From UBA1715 sp045615765 (lineage in GTDB: Bacteria; Bacteroidota; Bacteroidia; Bacteroidales; UBA1715): a stretch of DNA of 64,000 nucleotides. Below, piece by piece: positions 36,481 through 44,690 of this stretch. Position numbers and translations under genes: made by a program. The notes below the pieces were generated by a model, which ran no database searches, was not told the origin of the DNA, and saw only the letters and a list, made by a program, of their open reading frames with translations. The stretch lies in the NCBI GenBank assembly GCA_045615765.1, contig JAZLFM010000027.1, positions 3,921 to 67,920 of the forward strand. The letters are read 5' to 3'. The stretch's first letter is position 1. Every line of letters begins with the position of its first letter.

Positions 36481-38181
36481 TTACTTGATGTTTTCAACCA
36501 TACCAGCAAGCAATGCAAAAGGAGCGTTCCAATTTATTGCGATTTCATTCGTAGAAAAACTACAGATTTTATCAAGATAACATGCTGCAGGTGCTTGGGA
36601 AGGATAGGTCTTTCCTCCGCAATCTCGTAAAATGATGTTTGTCGCACCGCCAGCTAGATAACCCGGAATAGGTTCTTCTATACCGTCGGATGTGCATCGG
36701 CGGTCATGGAAGTGTCGTGGATATTTTGATCCAAATCCTGATACGAAACAATAATTTGTTGGGTTGCATCCAAGAAGATAATTCCATGCAGAAAGCATAG
36801 CTTCACTGTATTTTTTTTCTCCGTAAACTTTATATGCAAGTCCTAAGAGTGCACCGGCTTCGGCTATTACACCATTGCTTCCCCAATTAAATTTATTAAT
36901 AGGGGCACGATTTGCCGATTGTTCATAAATGTTGTATGTGTTTTCTATCAATTTGCTGAATGCATATTTAGCACCGAATTCACCACCTTGTTGTGGAAGC
37001 TTGTCTGCATGTGCCATAAGAGACATAAGGCCTAGACTGTTGACCGACCCCCATTCAGGAACGGCAAAATCCATATAGAAATTAAGTTCTTTATAATAGT
37101 TCTTTTCTCCTGTTGTTATAAATAATTCAGCAGCAGCCCAGAAAAATTCATCGCCGGTGTAATTGTCCTTGTAATTACCAGTATGTACGTCCGAAGGGTT
37201 TTCGTAATATATTTCTGGATTCTTCTTCGCCCAGTTCCATGCGCGTTTTGCGGCTTGTAGAGCTTTGTCTGAAATTCCAGGGAAATTCTTCTCGTATTTT
37301 TTGAAAATTCTTGATGAAATAGCCATCATTGCTGCAAAGTCCAATGCAGATGCCGTAGATTTTCCAATCATATATCGGTCTAGTTTGTCTTCGTGTGGCA
37401 TTATCATGCTACAGAATCGGAGAGAAGATAGTTTTGTATAAACTCCACCGTCTTCATCTTGCATTGCGAAAAGCCAATCCAATTCCCATTTCATTTCATT
37501 AAGAATGTCGGGAATACCGTTACCGCTTTCTGGAATATTTAATTCTAGTTTCTCGTAGTATTCTGGGAAGAGTTCGTATGCTAAAGCTAAAGAATGGTAA
37601 GAAATACCTGCGTTTACTACATATATATTATAGTCTCCAGCATCGTACCAACCTTTAGGTGCGGAAACAACAGTTCCTTCAGGACGAGATTTTGTTGCCG
37701 CGGATTTGTGTATGTACACAACATCATCGGCATGGCCCATAGGACGCGAGTAGTCTATACTATTATATGTTGCGTGTTGTGGCAGCAATTCGGTAGATGC
37801 ACGCCAATAATAAAATGCACGCAAAGCAGCTTTTGAAACATTTTGGAAAATGTTATCGTTTTTAATTGTAAAAGGGAATGAGTTCTCGTCTCCACAAGAA
37901 AGAATGAAAGTTCCTTCTTGTTTGAAGTCTGAAAAATCAGCCAATTGTAATGTTTCATCCGATAAGTCCCAGAATTTACCTTTTTCTAAGTTGCCGTTGT
38001 AAACGATAGTGTTTGTCTGTACATCTTTTAAAACAAAGTTTTTGGCGTCTAAATTCGCTATAAATGCAGTTTTCTCCCTTTGAGTTTGGTAGCCAACTTG
38101 ATTAACGCGAATACTTTGTGAAAAACTGTACATACTACTAATAATCAGTAAGACGCCGGCAAGGTGTCTTTTGTAATTCAT
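36481..38181 (-). CDS. glycoside hydrolase family 9 endoglucanase
   Basis: A 566-residue secreted beta-glucanase. The signal peptide (LLIISSMYSFSQ) is followed by a CelD_N-type immunoglobulin-like domain (SIRVNQVGYQTQREKTAF..., about 22-110) and an (alpha/alpha)6 catalytic domain. KGWYDAGDY carries the GH9 catalytic aspartates, PRHFHDRR the conserved basic active-site motif, and STNEIAINWNAP the acid Glu. No carbohydrate-binding module, dockerin or T9SS tail is present. A near-consensus -7 box (TATTTTCG on the minus strand at 38232-38239) precedes it. No polysaccharide-utilisation SusC/D genes are nearby, so it is a stand-alone enzyme. Confidence 0.93.
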   Translation of the reverse strand: MNYKRHLAGVLLIISSMYSFSQSIRVNQVGYQTQREKTAFIANLDAKNFVLKDVQTNTIVYNGNLEKGKFWDLSDETLQLADFSDFKQEGTFILSCGDENSFPFTIKNDNIFQNVSKAALRAFYYWRASTELLPQHATYNSIDYSRPMGHADDVVYIHKSAATKSRPEGTVVSAPKGWYDAGDYNIYVVNAGISYHSLALAYELFPEYYEKLELNIPESGNGIPDILNEMKWELDWLFAMQDEDGGVYTKLSSLRFCSMIMPHEDKLDRYMIGKSTASALDFAAMMAISSRIFKKYEKNFPGISDKALQAAKRAWNWAKKNPEIYYENPSDVHTGNYKDNYTGDEFFWAAAELFITTGEKNYYKELNFYMDFAVPEWGSVNSLGLMSLMAHADKLPQQGGEFGAKYAFSKLIENTYNIYEQSANRAPINKFNWGSNGVIAEAGALLGLAYKVYGEKKYSEAMLSAWNYLLGCNPTNYCFVSGFGSKYPRHFHDRRCTSDGIEEPIPGYLAGGATNIILRDCGGKTYPSQAPAACYLDKICSFSTNEIAINWNAPFALLAGMVENIK

Positions 38182-38330
38182 ACTCGTTTTAGTTAATTTA
38201 AATGTTAATAATAAGGGTAGTTTTTATGGTGCGAAAATAGATAATTTTTTTGAATCATTATGGCGCCTGGTCAAAAACTCTGTAAAAAAACTAAAAACAG
38301 AATTATGTCTAAAAAAATGTGTGGTAAGTC

Positions 38331-38360
38331 TTTGAAATATTGTTTTTTAGTTTATTTTTG
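38331..38360 (+). promoter_or_regulatory. promoter for rpsA
   Basis: TTTG at 38331-38334, an 18-base spacer, and TATTTTTG at 38353-38360. The start codon is 50 bases further on, leaving room for a leader. Confidence 0.7.
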
Positions 38361-38409
38361 CCACCGATTTGAATTAACATAATGTCTAACTAATTAATTA
38401 CAACCAACA

Positions 38410-40296
38410 ATGGTTAAAAAAGTAAAAGAAAACGAAGAATTGGAAAACGAAGTTGAAAACTACGTAGCTCCAGAAGAAGTAACAGAAGCAAGCGAATCTG
38501 ATGATGTAGTTAGCTCTATTGTTTCTGAAGCAAAAGCTCAACAAGAAGTTTTTGATTGGGATCGATATGAATCAGAAAAATCTGGTTCTAACCAAGCAGC
38601 AATCAATTCTTTGCAAGAAAAGTATTCACAAACAATGTCAACTAACACAGAAAACGAAGTTACAGAAGGTACTGTAGTTTCAATTTCTAAACGTGAAGTT
38701 GTCGTAAACATCGGTTACAAATCTGATGGCGTTATTTCTTTCAATGAATTCCGTTACAATCCAGATTTGAAAGTAGGCGACAAAGTTGAAGTGTTCGTTG
38801 ATAGCCTTGAAGATAAATCTGGACAATTACTTCTTTCTCACAAGAAAGCTCGTGCATTAAAATCATGGGATCGCGTTAATCAAGCTCTTGAAGCAAGCGA
38901 AGTTGTTAAAGGTTACGTTAAATGTAGAACTAAGGGCGGTATGATCGTTGACGTATTCGGTATCGAAGCATTCTTACCAGGTTCTCAAATCGATGTTAAA
39001 CCTATCCGTGATTACGATGTATTCGTAGGAAAAACAATGGAATTCAAGGTTGTTAAGATCAACAATGAATACAAAAACGTTGTTGTTTCTCACAAAGCTC
39101 TTATCGAAGCTGAACTTGAAGTTCAAAAACAAGAAATCATTTCTAAACTTGAAAAAGGTCAAGTTGTTGAAGGTACAGTTAAAAACATTACAACTTACGG
39201 TGTATTCATCGATCTTGGTGGTGTTGACGGTCTTATCCACATTACAGACCTTTCTTGGGGTAGAATTACTCATCCTGAAGAAATCGTTAAACTTGATGAA
39301 AAAATCAATGTTGTTATCCTTGACTTCGATGACGAAAAGAAACGTATCGCTTTAGGTTTGAAACAATTAACTCCACATCCTTGGTCTGCTTTGGACGAAA
39401 ACTTGAAAGTTGGCGACAAAGTTAAAGGTAAAGTTGTTGTTATGGCTGACTACGGTGCTTTCGTTGAAATCGGTCCTGGTATCGAAGGTCTTATCCACGT
39501 TTCAGAAATGTCTTGGTCTCAACACTTACGTTCAGCTCAAGAATTCTTGAAAGTTGGTGACGAAGTAGAAGCAGTTGTATTGACTCTAGATCGTGAAGAA
39601 AGAAAAATGTCTTTGGGCATGAAACAACTTCATCCAGATCCATGGGAAAATATCGATACTAAATATGCTGTTGGAACTCAACACAAAGCTGTTGTTAAAA
39701 ACTTCACAAACTTTGGTATTTTCGTAGAAATTGAAGAAGGTGTAGATGGTTTGATCCACATCTCTGATCTTTCTTGGACTAAGAAAATCAAACACCCACA
39801 AGAATTTACTTCTCTAGGTGCAGAAATCGAAGTTAAAGTTCTTGAAGTTGATAAAGATAACCGTCGTTTGAGCTTAGGTCACAAACAATTGGAAGAAAAT
39901 CCATGGGATGTTTTCGAAACAATTTTCAGCGTAGGTTCAGTTCATGAAGGTACAATTGTTGAAATCAACGATAAGAACGTAACTGTTTCTCTTCCTTATG
40001 GTGTTGAAGCTGTTTCAGTAATCAGCCACATCGAAAAAGAAGATGGAACAACTGCAAAAGCTGATGAAAAATTGAACTTCAAAGTTACTGAGTTCTCTAA
40101 AGATGCTAAGAAAATCTTTGTTTCTCATACAAGAACATTCAAAGATGAACAAAAAGCAGCTGAAGAAAGCGAAAAACAAGCAAAAGCAAAATCTACTAAG
40201 AATGCAATGAAACAAGTTGCAAACAACTTGGAAAAAACAACTCTTGGTGATGTTGCAGCTTTAGCAGATTTAAAATCTAAAATGGAAGAAAAATAA
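38410..40296 (+). CDS. rpsA: 30S ribosomal protein S1
   Basis: A 628-residue RNA-binding protein needed to load mRNA on the ribosome. Six S1 domains can be counted, the central ones with the strong motif GVFIDLGGVDGLIHITDLSW, GAFVEIGPGIEGLIHVSEMSW and GIFVEIEEGVDGLIHISDLSW. An acidic N-terminal extension and a lysine-rich C-terminal tail flank them. The base use is typical of a highly expressed gene, with AAC, GAA and CGT codons preferred. The gene is monocistronic, with promoter and strong terminator. In Bacteroidota, S1 takes on special weight because Shine-Dalgarno sites are rare. Confidence 0.96.
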   Translation: MVKKVKENEELENEVENYVAPEEVTEASESDDVVSSIVSEAKAQQEVFDWDRYESEKSGSNQAAINSLQEKYSQTMSTNTENEVTEGTVVSISKREVVVNIGYKSDGVISFNEFRYNPDLKVGDKVEVFVDSLEDKSGQLLLSHKKARALKSWDRVNQALEASEVVKGYVKCRTKGGMIVDVFGIEAFLPGSQIDVKPIRDYDVFVGKTMEFKVVKINNEYKNVVVSHKALIEAELEVQKQEIISKLEKGQVVEGTVKNITTYGVFIDLGGVDGLIHITDLSWGRITHPEEIVKLDEKINVVILDFDDEKKRIALGLKQLTPHPWSALDENLKVGDKVKGKVVVMADYGAFVEIGPGIEGLIHVSEMSWSQHLRSAQEFLKVGDEVEAVVLTLDREERKMSLGMKQLHPDPWENIDTKYAVGTQHKAVVKNFTNFGIFVEIEEGVDGLIHISDLSWTKKIKHPQEFTSLGAEIEVKVLEVDKDNRRLSLGHKQLEENPWDVFETIFSVGSVHEGTIVEINDKNVTVSLPYGVEAVSVISHIEKEDGTTAKADEKLNFKVTEFSKDAKKIFVSHTRTFKDEQKAAEESEKQAKAKSTKNAMKQVANNLEKTTLGDVAALADLKSKMEEK

Positions 40297-40315
40297 TCCA
40301 TTCTGATTATAATTG

Positions 40316-40348
40316 AAAGCGCCATAGTTTTTCTATGGCGCTTTTTTT
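40316..40348 (+). terminator. terminator after rpsA
   Basis: AAAGCGCCATAG and CTATGGCGCTTT form a perfect 12-bp stem with a five-T loop, followed by a T-run. Confidence 0.92.
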
Positions 40349-40412
40349 ATGTCTTGTATTTCTATATTAGTAGTTTATCTATTTTGAATATAGTTTGTTT
40401 ATGTGCTTTTGT

Positions 40413-40420
40413 TATATTTG
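40413..40420 (+). promoter_or_regulatory. -7 box TATATTTG before thioesterase operon
   Basis: Exact consensus match, 19 bases before ATG 40439. An upstream start at 40403 would precede the promoter and is therefore excluded. Confidence 0.55.
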
Positions 40421-40438
40421 TGTGTAATTATCTACAAT

Positions 40439-41179
40439 ATGAAAACTACAATACAAAGGGTTATAGAAAGCAATGATGTGGATTTCTCTTTTGATTCCAC
40501 TGTATATTCTATAGGAAATATTTTTATGACTGCGGCGAATGTTGATTCTCGTAGTAAAGGATTTGGCGTAGAATCGTTGCTAAGTCGTGGCTTGACTTGG
40601 GTTACTTTACGTACCTATATAAAAGTAAATACATTCCCACACGATCAGGATAATGTGACTGTTGAAACTTGGGTGGAAGATTGTACGAGAATTACTACGC
40701 AACGTAATTGCACTTTTAAGGATGCTGCTGGAAATCATTTAGTTGATATCACTACAATATTCGCTTTGGTGGATTATGAAACTCGTCGTCCTGTGAATAT
40801 TATGGAAAAAATGCCTGATTTCTCTGAGAAATTTATTGTCGATGAAAAGTCGGTATTGCGTGCTCCTGAAAAATTGAAAGCAATTGGTAATCCACAATTG
40901 GTAAGTAAACATACGGTAGTTTTCAGTGATTTGGATTGTAATATGCACACGACAAGTTTCCGTTATGCTTTATGGGTATTGGATGCAATTGCTTTAGATG
41001 AACATAAAACAAAACAAGTTGCTGGTTTGGAAATCAATTTTATAAAGGAATGTCGTTATGGAGAAACAGTATCTGTTTTCCGTGAGGATATATCTGATGA
41101 TCAGGCTATTTTTGAAATAAAAAATGAGGCTGGTGAGTTGTTAAATCGTCAGTGTGTTACGTTTGTTGCTAGAAAGTAA
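40439..41179 (+). CDS. acyl-ACP thioesterase
   Basis: About 246 residues forming a double hotdog fold. The sequence (VDSRSKGFGVESLLSRGLTWVTLRTYIKV, ETWVEDCTRITTQRNC, SDLDCNMHTTSFRYALWVLDAI) resembles FatA/FatB-type bacterial thioesterases that release fatty acids from acyl carrier protein. The DLDCNMHTTSFRY segment carries the conserved Asn/His active-site positions. ATG 40439 was selected over an upstream in-frame start by the promoter. The stop overlaps the rsmA start (TAATG), and the operon continues to the lipid kinase at 43658. Confidence 0.88.
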   Translation: MKTTIQRVIESNDVDFSFDSTVYSIGNIFMTAANVDSRSKGFGVESLLSRGLTWVTLRTYIKVNTFPHDQDNVTVETWVEDCTRITTQRNCTFKDAAGNHLVDITTIFALVDYETRRPVNIMEKMPDFSEKFIVDEKSVLRAPEKLKAIGNPQLVSKHTVVFSDLDCNMHTTSFRYALWVLDAIALDEHKTKQVAGLEINFIKECRYGETVSVFREDISDDQAIFEIKNEAGELLNRQCVTFVARK

Positions 41180-41952
41180 TGGGTTCTCCGGTTCGTGCAA
41201 AGAAAAATCTTGGTCAGCATTTCTTGAGAAGTAGTGCTACGGCAAAAAGTATTGCTGATACTTTGCCACTTCTTTGTAATAATTGTATAGAAATAGGTCC
41301 CGGAATGGGAATATTAACCCAACATTTGCTTGAAAAACCAATATATACAAAAGTGATAGAAATAGACGAGGAGTCTATTGATTATTTGCTTGCAAATCAA
41401 ATAATTCCGGCTTCACAATGTATTCAAGGTGATTTCCTGAAATTACCGGTGGAACAGTTTTTTGGTGGAGAACCATTTATGGTGATGGGAAACTATCCAT
41501 ACAATATATCTAGTCAAATTGTTTTTAAAGTTATTGAACATCGTGATTTAGTTCCTGCAATGGCTGGAATGTTTCAGCGAGAAGTGGCTCGTAGGATTTG
41601 TTCGCCGGCTGGTTCTAAAGAATATGGAATTTTATCGGTTTTAGTTCAAGCGTTTTACGAAACGAAATATCACTTTACAGTGGACGAAAATGAATTTAAT
41701 CCGCCACCAAAGGTTAAGTCGGGGGTTATTTCTTTGGTTCGTAAAGAAGATTATTCTTTGCCTTGCGACGAGAAACTTTTCTTTGAAGTTGTAAAGACAA
41801 GCTTCAATCAAAGACGTAAAACTTTGAATAATTCTTTAAAAAATCTTCTGAATGGTCAAAAATTAGAAGAAAAAATAGGACTTTTGCGTCCGGAACAATT
41901 ATCTGTTGCCGATTTTATTGATTTGACTAATTTTATAGCGTCAGTTCGTTAA
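41179..41952 (+). CDS. rsmA: 16S rRNA dimethyladenosine transferase
   Basis: A 257-residue SAM-dependent enzyme that dimethylates two adjacent adenines near the 3' end of 16S rRNA (KsgA). The N-terminal KKNLGQHFLRS, motif I IEIGPGMGILTQHLL, and the catalytic NYPYNIS motif are diagnostic, and NPPPKVKSGVISL is present in the C-terminal half. Length and motifs are canonical. Its coupling to a thioesterase gene is a local arrangement with no obvious functional sense. Confidence 0.96.
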   Translation: MGSPVRAKKNLGQHFLRSSATAKSIADTLPLLCNNCIEIGPGMGILTQHLLEKPIYTKVIEIDEESIDYLLANQIIPASQCIQGDFLKLPVEQFFGGEPFMVMGNYPYNISSQIVFKVIEHRDLVPAMAGMFQREVARRICSPAGSKEYGILSVLVQAFYETKYHFTVDENEFNPPPKVKSGVISLVRKEDYSLPCDEKLFFEVVKTSFNQRRKTLNNSLKNLLNGQKLEEKIGLLRPEQLSVADFIDLTNFIASVR

Positions 41953-41964
41953 TTTTGTGTCGAT

Positions 41965-42438
41965 ATGAAGCGTTTAGTTTCTTTTGTTATAATTTCCTTG
42001 CTGTTACTTTGTTCGTGTTCGAAGACAAAGTACTTACAAAAACGTGCTACAAAGGCTCATATTGAATTTAAAACAGGTGTGCATGATTTTGGAAAAGTAA
42101 TTTTTGGTGAACCTGCATCGTTTGATTTTATTTTTACAAATACGGGAACTGATACGCTACAAATAAATGAAGTTCAAAGCACTTGTGGTTGTACGATTCC
42201 TCAATGGTCGAAGACGCCTGTTGCTCCTGGAGATAAAGGAGTTATTACTGTTTCGTATGATACACGGCGAAGTGGTGAATTTGAAAAGGGAATAACGGTC
42301 TTCTCAAATGCGGATAACAGTGCTTTATTGCTTGTTATCAAAGGGTTTGTGACACCGAATCCTCATAAAGAAATTTTAGGAAGAAATAAAGTTAATACTA
42401 ATATAGATTCTATGCCAGAAGAAAGCATGGAAGAATAA
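41965..42438 (+). CDS. DUF1573 domain lipoprotein
   Basis: A 157-residue lipoprotein with signal MKRLVSFVIISLLLLCSCS. The domain core HDFGKVIFGEPASFDFIFTNTGTDTLQINEVQSTCGCTIPQWSKTPVAPGDKGVITVSYDT is the immunoglobulin-like DUF1573 family, including its characteristic CGC motif. Such proteins are common in Bacteroidota and their function is unknown. It lies 12 bases after rsmA and 10 before the aminotransferase. Confidence 0.9.
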   Translation: MKRLVSFVIISLLLLCSCSKTKYLQKRATKAHIEFKTGVHDFGKVIFGEPASFDFIFTNTGTDTLQINEVQSTCGCTIPQWSKTPVAPGDKGVITVSYDTRRSGEFEKGITVFSNADNSALLLVIKGFVTPNPHKEILGRNKVNTNIDSMPEESMEE

Positions 42439-42448
42439 TAAAAATGTT

Positions 42449-43654
42449 ATGCCAAGTATATCAGAAAGAGGTTTGTTAATGCCAGCATCGCCAATTCGTA
42501 GATTGGTTCCATACGCTGATGAAGCAAAACGCCGTGGAGTAGAAGTACTTCACTTAAATATTGGTCAACCGGATTTGTTGACTCCTGATTTGGCGGAACA
42601 AGCTATGCATAATTATACAGGAAAATATATTCCGTATTCACATTCTGCTGGAAATTTATCATTAAGACAGAAGTTAGCCGATTATTATAAAGGAATTGGA
42701 ATAGATATTTCTTGTGACGATATTCTTATCACTACAGGTGGTTCCGAAGCTATTTGTTTTGCCTATTATAGCATTTTAAATTATGCCGATGAAGTGATTG
42801 TTCCTGAACCATATTATGCTAACTATTATGGTTTTACGACTGAGACAGGTGCCAGAATGATACCTGTTCGTTCTTCCATAGAGAACAATTTTGCATTGCC
42901 TTCAATTGAGGATTTTGAGGATGCTTTAACACCGCAAACAAAAGCTATAATGCTTTGTAATCCGAATAATCCGACAGGACATGTGTATTCTCAAAAAGAG
43001 TTATCTCATATACGAAATCTTGTTCGCAAATATGATTTATTCTTAGTCTGTGACGAGGTGTATCGTGATTTCTGTTACGATAGTGAACATTATTCGGTGA
43101 TGAATCTAAAAGGTATAGAAGAAAATACAATTTTAATTGATTCATTTTCAAAAAGATATAATGTTTGTGGTATTCGTATTGGCGCATTGATTACTCGTAA
43201 TAAAGATGTTATTGCAACTTCTATGAAATTTGCACAGGCTCGTTTGAGTCCGCCTTCTATGGGACAATTAATAGCAGAATCGTTGTTAGATACTCCACAA
43301 GAATTTTTAAATAAATCGGCGGAAGAATATAAGGCTCGTCGTGACTATATTATTCCTGCATTAAATGAAATAAAGGGCGTACATACACCAATGCCTGATG
43401 GGGCATTCTATTCGATGGTAGAATTACCTGTTGATGATGTTGATAAATTCAGTCGTTGGTTATTGGAAGAGTTTGAGTATGAAGGTGCTACGGTTATGCT
43501 TGCTCCAGGTACAGGTTTCTATACTGGTAAAAAAATGGGTATCCGTCAAGCTCGTATTGCATACATTCTTGAAATGGACAAGCTTAAAAAAGCTGTTGTT
43601 TGTTTGAAAAAAGCATTGAGTGTATATCCGGGTAGAACAGTAGATCAAGATTAA
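42449..43654 (+). CDS. class I/II aminotransferase (PLP-dependent)
   Basis: A 401-residue fold type I enzyme. LHLNIGQPDLLTPD near the N-terminus, CNPNNPTGHVY, LVCDEVYRDF, and DSFSKRYNVCGIRIG with the PLP lysine at K235 are all present. It is the third aminotransferase of this superfamily in the window and clearly different from those at 5313 and 8589. The substrate cannot be read. It lies in the operon between the DUF1573 lipoprotein and the lipid kinase, three bases from the latter. Confidence 0.88.
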   Translation: MPSISERGLLMPASPIRRLVPYADEAKRRGVEVLHLNIGQPDLLTPDLAEQAMHNYTGKYIPYSHSAGNLSLRQKLADYYKGIGIDISCDDILITTGGSEAICFAYYSILNYADEVIVPEPYYANYYGFTTETGARMIPVRSSIENNFALPSIEDFEDALTPQTKAIMLCNPNNPTGHVYSQKELSHIRNLVRKYDLFLVCDEVYRDFCYDSEHYSVMNLKGIEENTILIDSFSKRYNVCGIRIGALITRNKDVIATSMKFAQARLSPPSMGQLIAESLLDTPQEFLNKSAEEYKARRDYIIPALNEIKGVHTPMPDGAFYSMVELPVDDVDKFSRWLLEEFEYEGATVMLAPGTGFYTGKKMGIRQARIAYILEMDKLKKAVVCLKKALSVYPGRTVDQD

Positions 43655-43657
43655 TAT

Positions 43658-44647
43658 ATGACGACAGTTTTATTTGTTGTAAATCCACATTCTGGTAAGG
43701 TTCGTAATAAGAAAATCGAAGATATTGCACAAGAAGTGCTTGATTCTTCGCTATTTCAAGTAGATTTTGTATATACTCGTTATGCAGGTCATGCTTTGGA
43801 ACTTTCTCGTATAGGAGTAGAAAAGGGTTATGATATTATTGTTGCTGTTGGTGGAGATGGTACTATTCACGAGGTTGCTCAATCGGTTATCCATTCGAAG
43901 TCTGCTTTAGCTGTGATACCTATGGGATCAGGAAATGGTTTTGCCCGTTTCTTTGGTATTCCATCAACAGTAAAACGAGCTATACAAGTTATTGCTAATG
44001 GCGAAAAGAAGTCTATCGATACAGTTCTTTGTAATAACGAATATTTCGTGAATGTCGCTGGTTTTGGTTTTGATGCGAAAATTGGTGATGTGTACGATAA
44101 AAGTTGTTCGGAAGAACGTGGTGGTTTGAATTATGTCAAACTTATCGTTGAAGAATATCTAAATTATCCATTACAAAAATGTCGTTTTAAGATAGATGGT
44201 AAGGAAGTAGAGAAGTCTTTTTTTATTGCTAGTGTGTGCAATTCGAATCAATATGGATTGAATGCTGTTATTGCTCCTGAAGCAGATATTACTGATGGGA
44301 AATTTGAATTAGTATTGGTAAAGGAAATGCCTGTTTTTGATGTAATTCCTATTACATTTCGTTTGTTCGTTAATCAGTTTAATAATTCTCGTCATGTGGA
44401 AACGCTTCATTTAGAAGAGTTTACCATTGTGAATACAGTGCCTCGCTTACTTCATTTGGATGGAGAACCGCGAATGATGGCAAATGACATTACTTTCACA
44501 ATTCAGAAACAATCGTTGAATTGTATTGTGCCAAAGCAAAAAAAGTCTATAAAGAGTATAACAAAGGATATTGATGAAGAAATTCTTGATATTGCACAGA
44601 AAGTCAAGGATAATCACAAAAAAGTAATAGATAAATTGATGAAATAA
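43658..44647 (+). CDS. diacylglycerol kinase family lipid kinase (YegS/BmrU-like)
   Basis: A 329-residue soluble kinase. VNPHSGKVRNKKI near the N-terminus, the nucleotide-binding GGDGTIHEVAQ, and IPMGSGNGFARFFGIP are the DAGK_cat signatures, followed by the beta-sandwich C-terminal domain with LHLDGEPRM. It should phosphorylate a lipid such as diacylglycerol or a sphingoid base. Bacteroidota make sphingolipids, so the latter is possible but unproven. It is last in the operon that begins at 40439 and is followed at once by a terminator. Confidence 0.92.
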   Translation: MTTVLFVVNPHSGKVRNKKIEDIAQEVLDSSLFQVDFVYTRYAGHALELSRIGVEKGYDIIVAVGGDGTIHEVAQSVIHSKSALAVIPMGSGNGFARFFGIPSTVKRAIQVIANGEKKSIDTVLCNNEYFVNVAGFGFDAKIGDVYDKSCSEERGGLNYVKLIVEEYLNYPLQKCRFKIDGKEVEKSFFIASVCNSNQYGLNAVIAPEADITDGKFELVLVKEMPVFDVIPITFRLFVNQFNNSRHVETLHLEEFTIVNTVPRLLHLDGEPRMMANDITFTIQKQSLNCIVPKQKKSIKSITKDIDEEILDIAQKVKDNHKKVIDKLMK

Positions 44648-44676
44648 AAAAGCGGTTCAAACGAACCGCTTTTTTT
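44646..44676. terminator. bidirectional terminator; left copy of a 31-bp inverted repeat
   Basis: Six A, stem GCGGTTC/GAACCGC with loop AAAC, then seven T. It overlaps the last bases of the lipid kinase gene and also ends the minus-strand LRR gene. The reverse complement recurs exactly at 47434-47464. Confidence 0.92.
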
Positions 44677-44690
44677 ATAGTTGTTTTTGT

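Noticed and set aside
40403..40438. N-terminal extension of the thioesterase
   Set aside because: It would start upstream of the exact -7 box at 40413-40420, and the extra residues do not match the family.
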